Part shown: in pieces, positions 17,182-26,285 of the stretch
Layout: each line of letters begins with the position of its first letter
Numbering within the stretch: position 1 is the first letter of the stretch
Source: a virus
Virus record (IMG/VR): IMGVR_UViG_3300044633_000899
Coordinates: 211,306-275,305 of that record
Length of the DNA: 64,000 nt
Strand: one strand, 5' to 3'
The notes under the pieces: model-generated
Database searches by the model: none
What the model saw: the letters and a program-made list of their open reading frames with translations, nothing else
What the model was told of the DNA's origin: nothing
Translations under genes and position numbers: made by a program

Positions 17182-18836
17182 TCACATTAGTAACAGGTTT
17201 ATGGGATATAGGTAGAGGTGAGTTATCAGAAGGTTGGTCTCGTTCATACGAACATTACCTTGATAAGTTTTCACAATTATTAAAAGTGGAAAATGATATG
17301 ATAATCTTTGGTGATCACAAATTAAAAGAATTTGTTTTCCAACACAGAGAAGAATATAACACACAATTTATTTTAAGAGAATTATCTTGGTTTAAAAATA
17401 ATGAATTTTACGACCCCATCCAAAGAATAAGAACAAACCCTTCTTGGTATAATCAGGTTGGTTGGTTAAAGGATTCCACTCAAGCAAAACTTGAGATGTA
17501 TAACCCGTTGGTTATGTCAAAAATGTTTTTATTAAATGACGCAAAACTTTTGGATAAATTTAATTCTGATCGTTTATTTTGGGTTGACGCGGGAATAACA
17601 AACACCGTTAACCCAGGATATTTTACACACGATAAAGTTTTAGATAAAATATCATTTGATAAGTTTACATTTGTGTGTTTCCCATATGATGCGAATACGG
17701 AAGTTCACGGGTTTGATTATAAAAAAATGTGTGAGTTATCTGGTACTAAAACCAAAGTTGTTGCTCGTGGTGGATTTTTTGGTGGTGACAAGGATTCAAT
17801 ATCACAGATGAATGTTTTGTATTATAATTTATTGGTTGAAACATTGAACTCTGGGTATATGGGTACTGAAGAATCGTTATTTACAATTCTTTTATATCAA
17901 CACCCTTCACTTATTGATTATTGTGAAATTGAATCAAATGGGTTGGTGTTTAAATTTTTTGAGGATTTAAAGAATGATAAGGTTGTTTTGAAAAATGAAG
18001 GGAAGAAGATTGTTCCAAACCATAATGGGGATGTTGGTTTATATGTAATTACATTTAATTCACCAAAACAATTTGAGACATTAATAAAATCAATGTTGGA
18101 TTATGATCCGAACTTTATTCATAAAACAAAAAAGTTTTTGCTTGATAACTCAACAGATTTAACTACAACACCAAGATATAGAGAATTATGTGATGAATAT
18201 GATTTTATTCATATTAAAAAGAATAACATCGGAATAACGGGTGGAAGAGTTTTTATTGCGGAACATTTTAACGACCAAGAAAACCTATCACATTATTATT
18301 TTTTTGAGGATGATATGGAATTTTATAGTGGGAAAGATGTTACTTGTAAAAATGGATTTGTGAGAAATATTGATAATTTATTTGATAAGTCAATTGAGAT
18401 TATTAAAAAAGAAAACTTTGATTATTTGAAGTTAAACTTCACCGAGTTCTATGGATCACACAACAAACAGTGGTCTTGGTATAATGTAAGTCAGGAATTT
18501 AGGGAAAAACATTGGCCAAATAATCCGAAACTTCCAAAACAAGGTCTTGATCCATATTCTCCAAATCTTGAATTTAAACATATCAAATCACATAAAGGAC
18601 TGGCGTATGTTTCTGGTGAAATCTATTTATCCAATTGGCCAATAGTAATGACAAAAGAAGGAAACTATAATTGTTATATTAAAACAAAATTCCAACACCC
18701 ATATGAACAGGTCCTAATGTCACATTGTTATCAAGAAACAATCAAAGGAAATATTAAACCAGGATTACTTCTTGCAACACCAACGGAACACCACCGATTT
18801 GATTTCTATGAAGGTTCATTAAGAAAAGAATATTAA
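17178..18836 (+). CDS. Two-domain glycosyltransferase (HtrL/YibB-like plus GT-A)
   Basis: The 552-residue protein looks like a fusion. Residues about 1-285 (TLVTGLWDIGRGELS, NPLVMSKMFLL, RLFWVDAGITN, YMGTEESLFTIL) resemble the HtrL/YibB family of putative glycosyltransferases. Residues about 290-552 (GLYVITFNSPKQFETLIKSM, FFEDDMEFYSG with an EDD metal motif, and the TPTEHHRFDFYEGS tail) form a GT2-like GT-A domain. It overlaps the preceding GlcNAc-transferase-like gene by 4 bases, so a sequential pathway adding two or three sugars is plausible. There is no signal peptide. Family calls are from motifs alone. Confidence 0.65.
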   Translation: MITLVTGLWDIGRGELSEGWSRSYEHYLDKFSQLLKVENDMIIFGDHKLKEFVFQHREEYNTQFILRELSWFKNNEFYDPIQRIRTNPSWYNQVGWLKDSTQAKLEMYNPLVMSKMFLLNDAKLLDKFNSDRLFWVDAGITNTVNPGYFTHDKVLDKISFDKFTFVCFPYDANTEVHGFDYKKMCELSGTKTKVVARGGFFGGDKDSISQMNVLYYNLLVETLNSGYMGTEESLFTILLYQHPSLIDYCEIESNGLVFKFFEDLKNDKVVLKNEGKKIVPNHNGDVGLYVITFNSPKQFETLIKSMLDYDPNFIHKTKKFLLDNSTDLTTTPRYRELCDEYDFIHIKKNNIGITGGRVFIAEHFNDQENLSHYYFFEDDMEFYSGKDVTCKNGFVRNIDNLFDKSIEIIKKENFDYLKLNFTEFYGSHNKQWSWYNVSQEFREKHWPNNPKLPKQGLDPYSPNLEFKHIKSHKGLAYVSGEIYLSNWPIVMTKEGNYNCYIKTKFQHPYEQVLMSHCYQETIKGNIKPGLLLATPTEHHRFDFYEGSLRKEY

Positions 18837-18870
18837 ACCGATTTCTTAATTAATTTTTTGAATTAAGAAC

Positions 18871-18877
18871 TATTTAT
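18871..18877 (+). promoter_or_regulatory. TATTTAT motif, putative promoter
   Basis: TATTTATTAATAA lies 14 nt before the ATG at 18892, after the end of the glycosyltransferase pair. Confidence 0.6.
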
Positions 18878-18891
18878 TAATAAAAAAATAA

Positions 18892-19356
18892 ATGGAGTGG
18901 TTCATAAAAAAAGGTGCGACATTACCCTTGTTAAAATTGTCGGTTGTGAAAGACGGTCGCAGCGACTATAATAATTTTATGGATTTTATTGAGGAATCGT
19001 CAATCTTTTTTTCAATGGTTGACCTTGAAACTGGTATTCCAAAAATTATGACGAAACCAGCGGGGTTTGTTAAGAAAGATCTTATGGATCCAAACGCACC
19101 AACAGAATATTATATTTATTACCAATTCACATCACAAGATACAAAAAAAACTGGAAGATATGAAGGTCAGTTTTTATTTAGAAATGAAGAAGGTACATTA
19201 ATTCTACCAATTAGAGATCGGTTATTTATTAACATACAAGAAAGTTTTATCGCCGATGATTTACCATATGAGAGTTGTTACGTATCAGAATTTCCTTGTT
19301 GTGTTAAAACACCAATCATTCCAATAACAACAACCACAACAACAATAATCTTTTAA
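18892..19356 (+). CDS. Baseplate/fiber-attachment-like small protein
   Basis: The 154-residue product begins with a beta-sandwich-like domain (FIKKGATLPLLKLSVVKDGR, FFSMVDLETGIPKI, RYEGQFLFRNEEGTLILPI). It is reminiscent of N-terminal domains of phage upper-baseplate proteins that anchor fibers. It ends in two Cys (FPCC, ESC) and a Thr-rich tail (ITTTTTTIIF). It precedes the YadA-like fiber gene by 14 bases, so it could connect that fiber to the baseplate. This is a weak family inference. Confidence 0.45.
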   Translation: MEWFIKKGATLPLLKLSVVKDGRSDYNNFMDFIEESSIFFSMVDLETGIPKIMTKPAGFVKKDLMDPNAPTEYYIYYQFTSQDTKKTGRYEGQFLFRNEEGTLILPIRDRLFINIQESFIADDLPYESCYVSEFPCCVKTPIIPITTTTTTIIF

Positions 19357-19370
19357 ATTAAAAATAAATT

Positions 19371-21554
19371 ATGTCAAATTCACCATTACCAATATCACTT
19401 TTACCAAACGCACAATCAAATGAATTAACACCAACTGACCTTTTGGTTGTTGTTAACTATGATGTACCGTCTGGTACAACAAAAAACATCACGACCAATG
19501 ATTTTAAAACATATATCACATCAGGAATTACTGGATCTTTTACTGGTGGTACTGTAAGTGGGTCAACAGAATTTACAGACGGGTTAACCGCTAATACACT
19601 AAATGTTAATGGTGTTAACATTACTGGTGACACTTACGTAACTGGTGGGACTTATGTAACTGGTGGGACAATTATTTTTGATTATAACACGGGTAGTAAT
19701 TTTGAAGTTAGTGGTTTAACAGAAGATCTTAATAATACAATCGCTGGACTCGCAGAAGCCGATGAAGAAACAATAGAACTTAATTTAACAACAAATAAAA
19801 TCCAACTAAAAGAAATTGTTGCTGAAGCGACTGGTGGGACAAGAACATTCCAGGGTAATTTCGCAATAAGTGGTGGTACATTGAATTTAGACACAATTGG
19901 ATCTGGGTCACCCATTATTAATTTGGGGTTAGATTCAAGTGGTGAAGTTGTAACAGGAACAACAGGTCAGGCTGTGACAATAACTGGCGGAACAAATATT
20001 GAAATTGTTGGTTCATATCCAGATTTTGGTGTTAATTTTACTGGTGATACATTTACAGGATTAACCGTTGGTGTGACACAAATAACATCAGGAACATCTG
20101 GATCTATATTGTTTGAGGGTAGTGGAAACGTTTTACAAGAAAGTACAAGTTTAGTTTGGGACAATACGAATTCAACATTAGGTATTGGTGCTTCACCGTC
20201 AAGTGCAACAACGCTTGACGTTAGATCAAAAGATGTTTTAACAACATCAATACCGTTTAGAGTTAGAAATAACGCAAACACAGTGAATTTCTTAACCGTT
20301 AACAACTATGGTGAAGTATTTAGTAATGGTTTAGTTGGTACAACATCAAATACATTTTTTGGTGAAGGTAATGGTAGAAGTATCACAACTGGAGGTAGTA
20401 ACACCTCGTTTGGGTATAATACATTTTTTTCAAATAACACAGGTGCTGGAAATAGTGTTTTTGGGACTAGTAGTTTATTAAATAATCTTAGTGGTAGCTT
20501 CAATTCCGCATTTGGGTCAAACGCATTACAAGTTAACATTATTGGTGATAATAACTCTGCATTTGGTTCAAATGCTTTATTAAATAATACAAACAGTGAT
20601 AATTCCGCATTTGGTTTTGACGCATTAAAAAATAATACAACTGGTCAAAAAAATACTGCGGTTGGTCAGGGTAGTTTAGTTGCAAACATTTCAGGTATTA
20701 ATAATACCGCCGTGGGTGCTAACTCACTACAAAGTAACACTACAGGTATTGAGAACATTTCAGTTGGTAGAAATAGTTTGTTTTCAAATATAACAGGTAG
20801 TAGTAATACTTCCGTTGGTGTAAGTTCATTAGCACACATTACAATTGGTAGTAATAATATTGCATTAGGTAATGATGCTGGTAGGCGAAAATCAAATAGT
20901 AGTAATTTAGGTGATACCACAAGTTCAATTTTTATTGGTGTTGATACAAAGGCAAGTGGTGAAAGTCAAACTAACCAAATTGTAATTGGACATAATGCCG
21001 TCGGGTTAGGTAGTAACACAACAGTTATCGGTAATACATCAACAACATTATTTAGACCATACGGAAATGTTTTGGTTGACGGAGCATTAAGTGTAACAAC
21101 AATCTCAGCAACAACATATCAAAACTTACCAGTTAGTGGTTTAACAGAAGGATCAAACATAAGTTTAACAAACAATAGTGGAAACTATACTGTGGCCGTT
21201 ACTGGTATTACAAACCCAATCAATAGTTATTTTAGTGCTGGTAGTGGAACAACAGTAAACTGGGATGTTTCGGGTCAAAGTACCAATTACGAAATTACTT
21301 TAACTGGTACAACAACATTAAATTTAACAAACGTTAGAAATGGTGATTTCGGAACTATCATAATTAGACAAGACGGTGTTGGTGGAAGGACATTAACTTT
21401 GGGAACAATAAATGGACCATTAGGAACACATATAGTTGCGAATGGTGGTGGTGGTTCTATAATATTAACATCAAATGCTAGTGCTATTGATGTTCTAACA
21501 TTCACATATAATGGTTCAATAATGTTTTGGACAGTTGGAAATGATTACACCTAA
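19371..21554 (+). CDS. Fiber with YadA-like head repeats
   Basis: The 727-residue protein starts with an attachment segment (SLLPNAQSNELTPTDLLVVV). It then has a GDT fiber module (about 55-105) and the GLAEADEETIEL/RTFQGNF module shared with other fibers here. Residues about 320-530 carry 14-15-residue repeats of the form NSAFGSNALLNNT and NTAVGQGSLVANI, the left-handed beta-roll motif of trimeric autotransporter (YadA) heads. A final beta domain contains LTLTGTTTLNLTNVRNG. Such proteins are trimeric and bind host surfaces. It is very likely a receptor-binding tail fiber. Confidence 0.75.
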   Translation: MSNSPLPISLLPNAQSNELTPTDLLVVVNYDVPSGTTKNITTNDFKTYITSGITGSFTGGTVSGSTEFTDGLTANTLNVNGVNITGDTYVTGGTYVTGGTIIFDYNTGSNFEVSGLTEDLNNTIAGLAEADEETIELNLTTNKIQLKEIVAEATGGTRTFQGNFAISGGTLNLDTIGSGSPIINLGLDSSGEVVTGTTGQAVTITGGTNIEIVGSYPDFGVNFTGDTFTGLTVGVTQITSGTSGSILFEGSGNVLQESTSLVWDNTNSTLGIGASPSSATTLDVRSKDVLTTSIPFRVRNNANTVNFLTVNNYGEVFSNGLVGTTSNTFFGEGNGRSITTGGSNTSFGYNTFFSNNTGAGNSVFGTSSLLNNLSGSFNSAFGSNALQVNIIGDNNSAFGSNALLNNTNSDNSAFGFDALKNNTTGQKNTAVGQGSLVANISGINNTAVGANSLQSNTTGIENISVGRNSLFSNITGSSNTSVGVSSLAHITIGSNNIALGNDAGRRKSNSSNLGDTTSSIFIGVDTKASGESQTNQIVIGHNAVGLGSNTTVIGNTSTTLFRPYGNVLVDGALSVTTISATTYQNLPVSGLTEGSNISLTNNSGNYTVAVTGITNPINSYFSAGSGTTVNWDVSGQSTNYEITLTGTTTLNLTNVRNGDFGTIIIRQDGVGGRTLTLGTINGPLGTHIVANGGGGSIILTSNASAIDVLTFTYNGSIMFWTVGNDYT

Positions 21555-21564
21555 AAACTAAAAT

Positions 21565-22872
21565 ATGAGTAGACAACAATTTACGGCAAGAAATAATATT
21601 GGTAGTGTGTTAACATTTCAAAAGAGTGGTGCGACCGCGTCTTTTGATCCTTTTGTTTCATTTAGTAGTGGTTCACGACGTGTTTCTTGGAAATTAGATA
21701 ATGGTACAAATGTTACTCAAACCGCAGGTAATGGTATTACTTATACTGGATTTACTTCAGATACTGGAATTAGGACAATACAAATGAAAGGTAATAGTTT
21801 TAGGGATATAAACTTTTTTAGATTAGATAATGATAATTTATATGGTCATTTAGATCTAACCCAATTATCAGAGTTGAGTAATGTTTTTAGGGTGGATGGT
21901 AATATAAATTTAACCGGTATTACACACGCGCCGTCATCACAAAATTTCTTACAATACCAAGCTAATAATTGTAAACTGACAGGAAATTTAGATTTAACAC
22001 CATTATCTGGGTTAGGTGGTAGCTTTCAGGTTTCTAGTAATATAAATTTAACCGGTATTACACACGCGCCGTCATCACAAAATTTCTCACAATACATTGC
22101 TAATAATTGTAACCTAACCGGAAATTTAGATTTAACACCATTGTCTGGGTTAGGTGGTGGGTTTTGGTTATATACAAACCCAAAATTAACTGGAATAACA
22201 CACACACAATCATCACAAATTTTTAGTAATTATTACGCACAGTTTTGTAATCTAATAGGAATTTTAGATTTAACACCATTGTCTGGATTAGGTGGTGATA
22301 TTAGAATTAATTCTAATACTGGTTTAACCAATGTAAACTTTACTATAAGTACACAAAACATAACAGCGTTAGCCTTGGACGGGTGTGACATAACGGGAGA
22401 AATAGATTTATCACCATTAACAAAATTAGGCGCATCAAGCAGTGGTGTCACATTTAGTTGGGTGAGTTTACATACAAACCCAAACTTAACTAGTGTTATT
22501 TTCCCAAATACCAATCAGTTTTTTAAAAATGGTGTAGGGGGTGCCGAAGTGGTTAGCGTTTTTAGGTTATATGGTTGTAACTTAGATTACGTTGACTTTA
22601 CCCCACTATCAGGTGCAACATTAGTGTCTGGTACAACACAAGGAAGACCAAGAATATCATTACGAGATAACAATATGTTAGCAGCAGATGTTAACCATAT
22701 ATTAGTTGATTTCAGTGGAAACACAACATATAACCCAACAGGGTGGTCAAATGTAAATTTAAATATTGGAGGAACAAACGATCCCCCAGACTCATTTTCG
22801 GGTGGATATGATGGTTTAGCTGCAATAAGTTTTTTAACGGGTTCACCGTATAATTGGATAATAACAACGTAA
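21565..22872 (+). CDS. Leucine-rich-repeat-like fiber protein
   Basis: The 435-residue protein carries at least four LRR-like repeats of about 43 residues (NLTGITHAPSSQNF, ANNCNLTGNLDLTPLSGLGG) between an N-terminal beta domain (VSWKLDNGTNVTQTAGNG) and a C-terminal cap (LRDNNMLAADVNHILVDF). The NLTG..DLTPLSGL units resemble irregular bacterial LRRs. Two repeats share long identical DNA (near 21900-21950 and 22043-22088). It is the last gene of the adhesin cluster and ends 99 bases before the polymerase gene. Confidence 0.6.
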   Translation: MSRQQFTARNNIGSVLTFQKSGATASFDPFVSFSSGSRRVSWKLDNGTNVTQTAGNGITYTGFTSDTGIRTIQMKGNSFRDINFFRLDNDNLYGHLDLTQLSELSNVFRVDGNINLTGITHAPSSQNFLQYQANNCKLTGNLDLTPLSGLGGSFQVSSNINLTGITHAPSSQNFSQYIANNCNLTGNLDLTPLSGLGGGFWLYTNPKLTGITHTQSSQIFSNYYAQFCNLIGILDLTPLSGLGGDIRINSNTGLTNVNFTISTQNITALALDGCDITGEIDLSPLTKLGASSSGVTFSWVSLHTNPNLTSVIFPNTNQFFKNGVGGAEVVSVFRLYGCNLDYVDFTPLSGATLVSGTTQGRPRISLRDNNMLAADVNHILVDFSGNTTYNPTGWSNVNLNIGGTNDPPDSFSGGYDGLAAISFLTGSPYNWIITT

Positions 22873-22879
22873 TAAACAT

Positions 22880-22910
22880 TTGACAATTATTAATTAATAT
22901 CGTATGTTTT
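22880..22910 (+). promoter_or_regulatory. TTG-N20-TAnnTTT promoter of polymerase gene
   Basis: TTGACA (22880-22885) and TATGTTTT (22903-22910) have 20 nt between TTG and TA, matching the Bacteroidetes -33/-7 promoter layout. The same spacing is seen before the gp32-like and uvsX genes. The leader to the ATG at 22972 is about 55 nt. Confidence 0.6.
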
Positions 22911-22971
22911 TATTGTAAAGGTAAATGTCGTTAGAACACACGGCAGCGAATAAACCAAATAAAAACATATT

Positions 22972-25911
22972 ATGATATCAGCAGAAGAAATTAAATCCTT
23001 CCTAGAAGGGAATGATCCAGAAGAACACATAGTCGCAATTGAGTTTGATTACCAAAAGGACTGTATATATAAAATCAAAGAAATCCCAGATAAGGGAAAA
23101 TCTATCGTTAAAGATAGTTTAATAGCATTCGCTTGGGTTGGTGACCTACGTGGGTTAAATTTTTACCAAGGTTCAAAAGCATTACAAAAAGAAGCAATGT
23201 CCAAATATGGTATTGTTATTGATAAATTACGAACCGATGGAAACGAACAATTAGAAAAAGGTTTAACATTCTTAGTTAAATCAATGAAAGGTTATAGATC
23301 ATTAACACAATTCTTTAAAGATGGTGGTATTGATCCGTGGGGTGAAAAAGCAAAAGATAAATTCATAATGTTAACCCCCACAGAACAATTCCTAGTATCA
23401 AAAGAAAAAAGATTGTTTAAAGGTTTTGAGGATTATAACACTGTTACCAGACTTGTATTTGACCTTGAGACAACCTCTTTAGAACCAAAAGATGGTAGGA
23501 TATTTATGATTGGTATCAAAACCAATAAAGGATACAGAAAGGTTATTGAGTGTACAAACGATGATGAAGAAAGAAAAGGTATTACCGAATTTTTTAAAAT
23601 CATTGACGAATTAAAACCATCAATAATATCTGGTTACAATTCATTTAACTTTGACTGGAAATGGATTTATGAAAGATGTGAAATCTTAAACATTGACATA
23701 AAAAGAATCGCAAAAACATTAAACAGTCAACGTCCAATATCACAAAAAGATTCAATGTTAAAATTGGGTAACGAAGTTGAGAGGTTTGTTCAAACTCAAA
23801 TGTGGGGTTATAACAATATTGATATTATCCATTCTGTACGTAGAGCACAAGCAATTAATTCATCAATAAAAGAAGCGGGTCTTAAATACATAACAAAACA
23901 TATTAACGCAGAAGCAAAAGATCGTGTGTATATTGATCATAATAAAATTGGGTCAATGTATAGAGATAAGGAAGAACATTGGTTAAATATTGAGAATGGT
24001 AATTATAAAAAGATTGGTGTTGACCCAAAGATTGATGAGATTTGTGAACGAAGAAACGATATCTATATTAAAACAACAGGTGATGATATTGTTGAGAGAT
24101 ACCTTGACGATGACCTTGAAGAAACGTTATTAGTTGACGAACAGTTTAATCAAGGATCATTTCTATTAGCGTCATTACTTCCAACAACTTATGAGAGAGT
24201 ATCAACAATGGGTACTGCGACAATCTGGAAATTGGTAATGTTGGCGTGGTCATATAAAAATGGTTTGGCAATTCCTGCGAAAAAAGAAAAACGAAACTTT
24301 GTTGGTGGATTGTCACGATTGTTAAAGGTGGGTTACTCAAGAGACGTTTTAAAATTAGACTACTCGTCACTTTACCCATCAATCCAACTTACACACGATG
24401 TGTTTCCAGAATCAGATATAACTGGTGTTATGAAAGGTTTATTATCTTACTTTAGGGATACTCGTATTATGTATAAGAATTTATCCGCCGAATGGAAATC
24501 AAAAGATGTTAAAATATCACAGAAGTATGATAATTTCCAATTACCTGTAAAAATATTTATTAATTCACTTTTTGGTGCGTTATCAGCACCACAAGTATTT
24601 CCGTGGGGTGATATGGACAGAGGTGAAATGATAACCTGTACCGGTCGTCAGTATTTAAGAATGATGATAAATTTTTTTACAGAAAGGGGTTACAATGCGA
24701 GCGTGATGGACACTGACGGCATTAATTTCTCTGTTCCAAGTGGTGTTGAAAATAGAAGGTATGTTGGTAAAGGTCTTAACTGGTTGGTGGAAGAAGGTAA
24801 AGAATATGTTGGGGCTGACGCTGATGTTGCGGAATTTAACGATATGTGTATGAGGGGAACGATGGGCCTCGATACTGACGGGAGTTGGCCAGCATGTATT
24901 AATCTTGCTCGTAAAAATTATGCGTTATTAACAGATAAAGGTAAAGTCAAGTTAACGGGTAACTCAATTAAGTCCAAAAAAATGCCAAAATATATTGAGG
25001 TGTTTTTAGATAAAGGAATTAAAATGTTATTAAATGGTTATGGTCAAGATTTTGTTGAGTGGTATTATGATTATTTACATAGAATTTTTGACCAAGATAT
25101 CCCCCTAATGGAAATTGCGAATAAAGCCAAGATTAAACAAAGTGTTGGTGATTACATTAAAAGAAGTAAAACAACAACCAAATCTGGTGCGTTAATGTCA
25201 AGACAAGCACATATGGAGTTGGCGATTTTAGAGAACTTAAACGTCAATCTCGGTGATGTCATCTATTATGTAAACAACGGAACAAAGGCAACACACGGAG
25301 ATGTACAAAAAGTTAATAAACCAAAGGCGGGTTGGAACGATGAACAAATAAAATTATTTTTTTCCGATTCTACAACATCTAAAGTTACTTACAAAGAAAA
25401 AGAAAGTTTCCTGCTTGAAAATGGTTGGGAAAAGTCTTGGTCAGAAGATAATTGGGTACGTAGTAATTCTAAAAATAAAGAGGCAAATACTGGTATACCA
25501 ACAGATACCGCTTATAAAGTTGCTAATTCAGATTCCGTTATCCAATTAAATTGTTATAGAATTGACCCCCAGGAATTAGAGAGTAACCCTAATCTAAGAG
25601 GTGAATATAATGTTCAAAGGGCAATCGCAACATTTAATAAAAGGGTTGAACCATTATTGGTATGTTTTAAAGAAGAAGTTAGAAATGGATTGTTAGTTAA
25701 AAATCCAGAAGAAAGACCTTACTTTACAAAAGATCAGTGTGAACTAATCAATGGCGTTCCTTTTGATGATGAAGATCAGGATAAATTGGAGGACGTTATG
25801 GAAATGTCAGACGATGAGGTTGTGTTTTGGGAAAAGGTTGGTGTTTCACCATATCATATGTATGATAACATTGACCCATATATGGTCAAATTCATACCTC
25901 AAGAAGTTTAA
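22972..25911 (+). CDS. 43: Family B DNA polymerase (T4 gp43-like)
   Basis: The 979-residue protein carries the family B motifs in order. The 3'-5' exonuclease has ExoI RLVFDLETTSLEP (about residue 160) and ExoII SGYNSFNFDWKW. The polymerase has motif A LKLDYSSLYPS (about 460), motif B LPVKIFINSLFGALS, and motif C as MDTDGINF (about 580), with Gly in place of the usual Ser of DTDS. It is slightly longer than T4 gp43 (898). The enzyme replicates the phage genome with the SSB, helicase and nuclease encoded at 57-64 kb. A Bacteroidetes-type promoter precedes it, and its stop overlaps the convergent gene by 4 bases with no visible terminator. Confidence 0.95.
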   Translation: MISAEEIKSFLEGNDPEEHIVAIEFDYQKDCIYKIKEIPDKGKSIVKDSLIAFAWVGDLRGLNFYQGSKALQKEAMSKYGIVIDKLRTDGNEQLEKGLTFLVKSMKGYRSLTQFFKDGGIDPWGEKAKDKFIMLTPTEQFLVSKEKRLFKGFEDYNTVTRLVFDLETTSLEPKDGRIFMIGIKTNKGYRKVIECTNDDEERKGITEFFKIIDELKPSIISGYNSFNFDWKWIYERCEILNIDIKRIAKTLNSQRPISQKDSMLKLGNEVERFVQTQMWGYNNIDIIHSVRRAQAINSSIKEAGLKYITKHINAEAKDRVYIDHNKIGSMYRDKEEHWLNIENGNYKKIGVDPKIDEICERRNDIYIKTTGDDIVERYLDDDLEETLLVDEQFNQGSFLLASLLPTTYERVSTMGTATIWKLVMLAWSYKNGLAIPAKKEKRNFVGGLSRLLKVGYSRDVLKLDYSSLYPSIQLTHDVFPESDITGVMKGLLSYFRDTRIMYKNLSAEWKSKDVKISQKYDNFQLPVKIFINSLFGALSAPQVFPWGDMDRGEMITCTGRQYLRMMINFFTERGYNASVMDTDGINFSVPSGVENRRYVGKGLNWLVEEGKEYVGADADVAEFNDMCMRGTMGLDTDGSWPACINLARKNYALLTDKGKVKLTGNSIKSKKMPKYIEVFLDKGIKMLLNGYGQDFVEWYYDYLHRIFDQDIPLMEIANKAKIKQSVGDYIKRSKTTTKSGALMSRQAHMELAILENLNVNLGDVIYYVNNGTKATHGDVQKVNKPKAGWNDEQIKLFFSDSTTSKVTYKEKESFLLENGWEKSWSEDNWVRSNSKNKEANTGIPTDTAYKVANSDSVIQLNCYRIDPQELESNPNLRGEYNVQRAIATFNKRVEPLLVCFKEEVRNGLLVKNPEERPYFTKDQCELINGVPFDDEDQDKLEDVMEMSDDEVVFWEKVGVSPYHMYDNIDPYMVKFIPQEV

Positions 25912-26285
25912 TTAAATTTAACACCATCACTTGCGATAACATACCAATTACCTTCAAGAAACTGGAACTGAACACAGGCACCCTTCTCTAAAAGAAGTTC
26001 GTCCCATTCTTCATCTATAGAACCAACATCAGTTTTAATTAAAACATTTGTTAGTGATTTAATTGTTATTTTATTTGTTTTTCCCGATTTTAAAGTAACT
26101 TCAGAATATTCAACGTCTTTAACAATTAAAAATGACTCATCGTTAATTATGTAATTATCAACAGAAATTATTTTTTGTATTTCCGTTGGTTTTTCAACAA
26201 CTACTTTTGGTTCAACAACCGTTTGTGTGTGATATCTAACAACATTTTTTCGTTGTGTGATATTTTCTACTCTTAATCCACCCAT
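25908..26285 (-). CDS. Unknown protein following the neck protein gene
   Basis: The 125-residue protein is beta-rich in its second half (IIKS-like strands, then CVQFQFLEGNWYVIASDG). Its first half is charged, with VVEPKVVVEKP. The ending resembles small beta domains on phage structural proteins. Its start overlaps the stop of the gp13-like gene by one base, so the two are probably translated together and it may be a neck accessory or fibritin-like piece. The family is not recognised. Confidence 0.5.
   Translation of the reverse strand: MGGLRVENITQRKNVVRYHTQTVVEPKVVVEKPTEIQKIISVDNYIINDESFLIVKDVEYSEVTLKSGKTNKITIKSLTNVLIKTDVGSIDEEWDELLLEKGACVQFQFLEGNWYVIASDGVKFN

Noticed and set aside
22535-22570. 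tRNA-Ser-like 5' half (GGGTGCCGAAGTGGTTAGCG)
   Set aside because: It lies in-frame within the LRR-like fiber gene and no anticodon stem, T-arm or matching acceptor arm follows.
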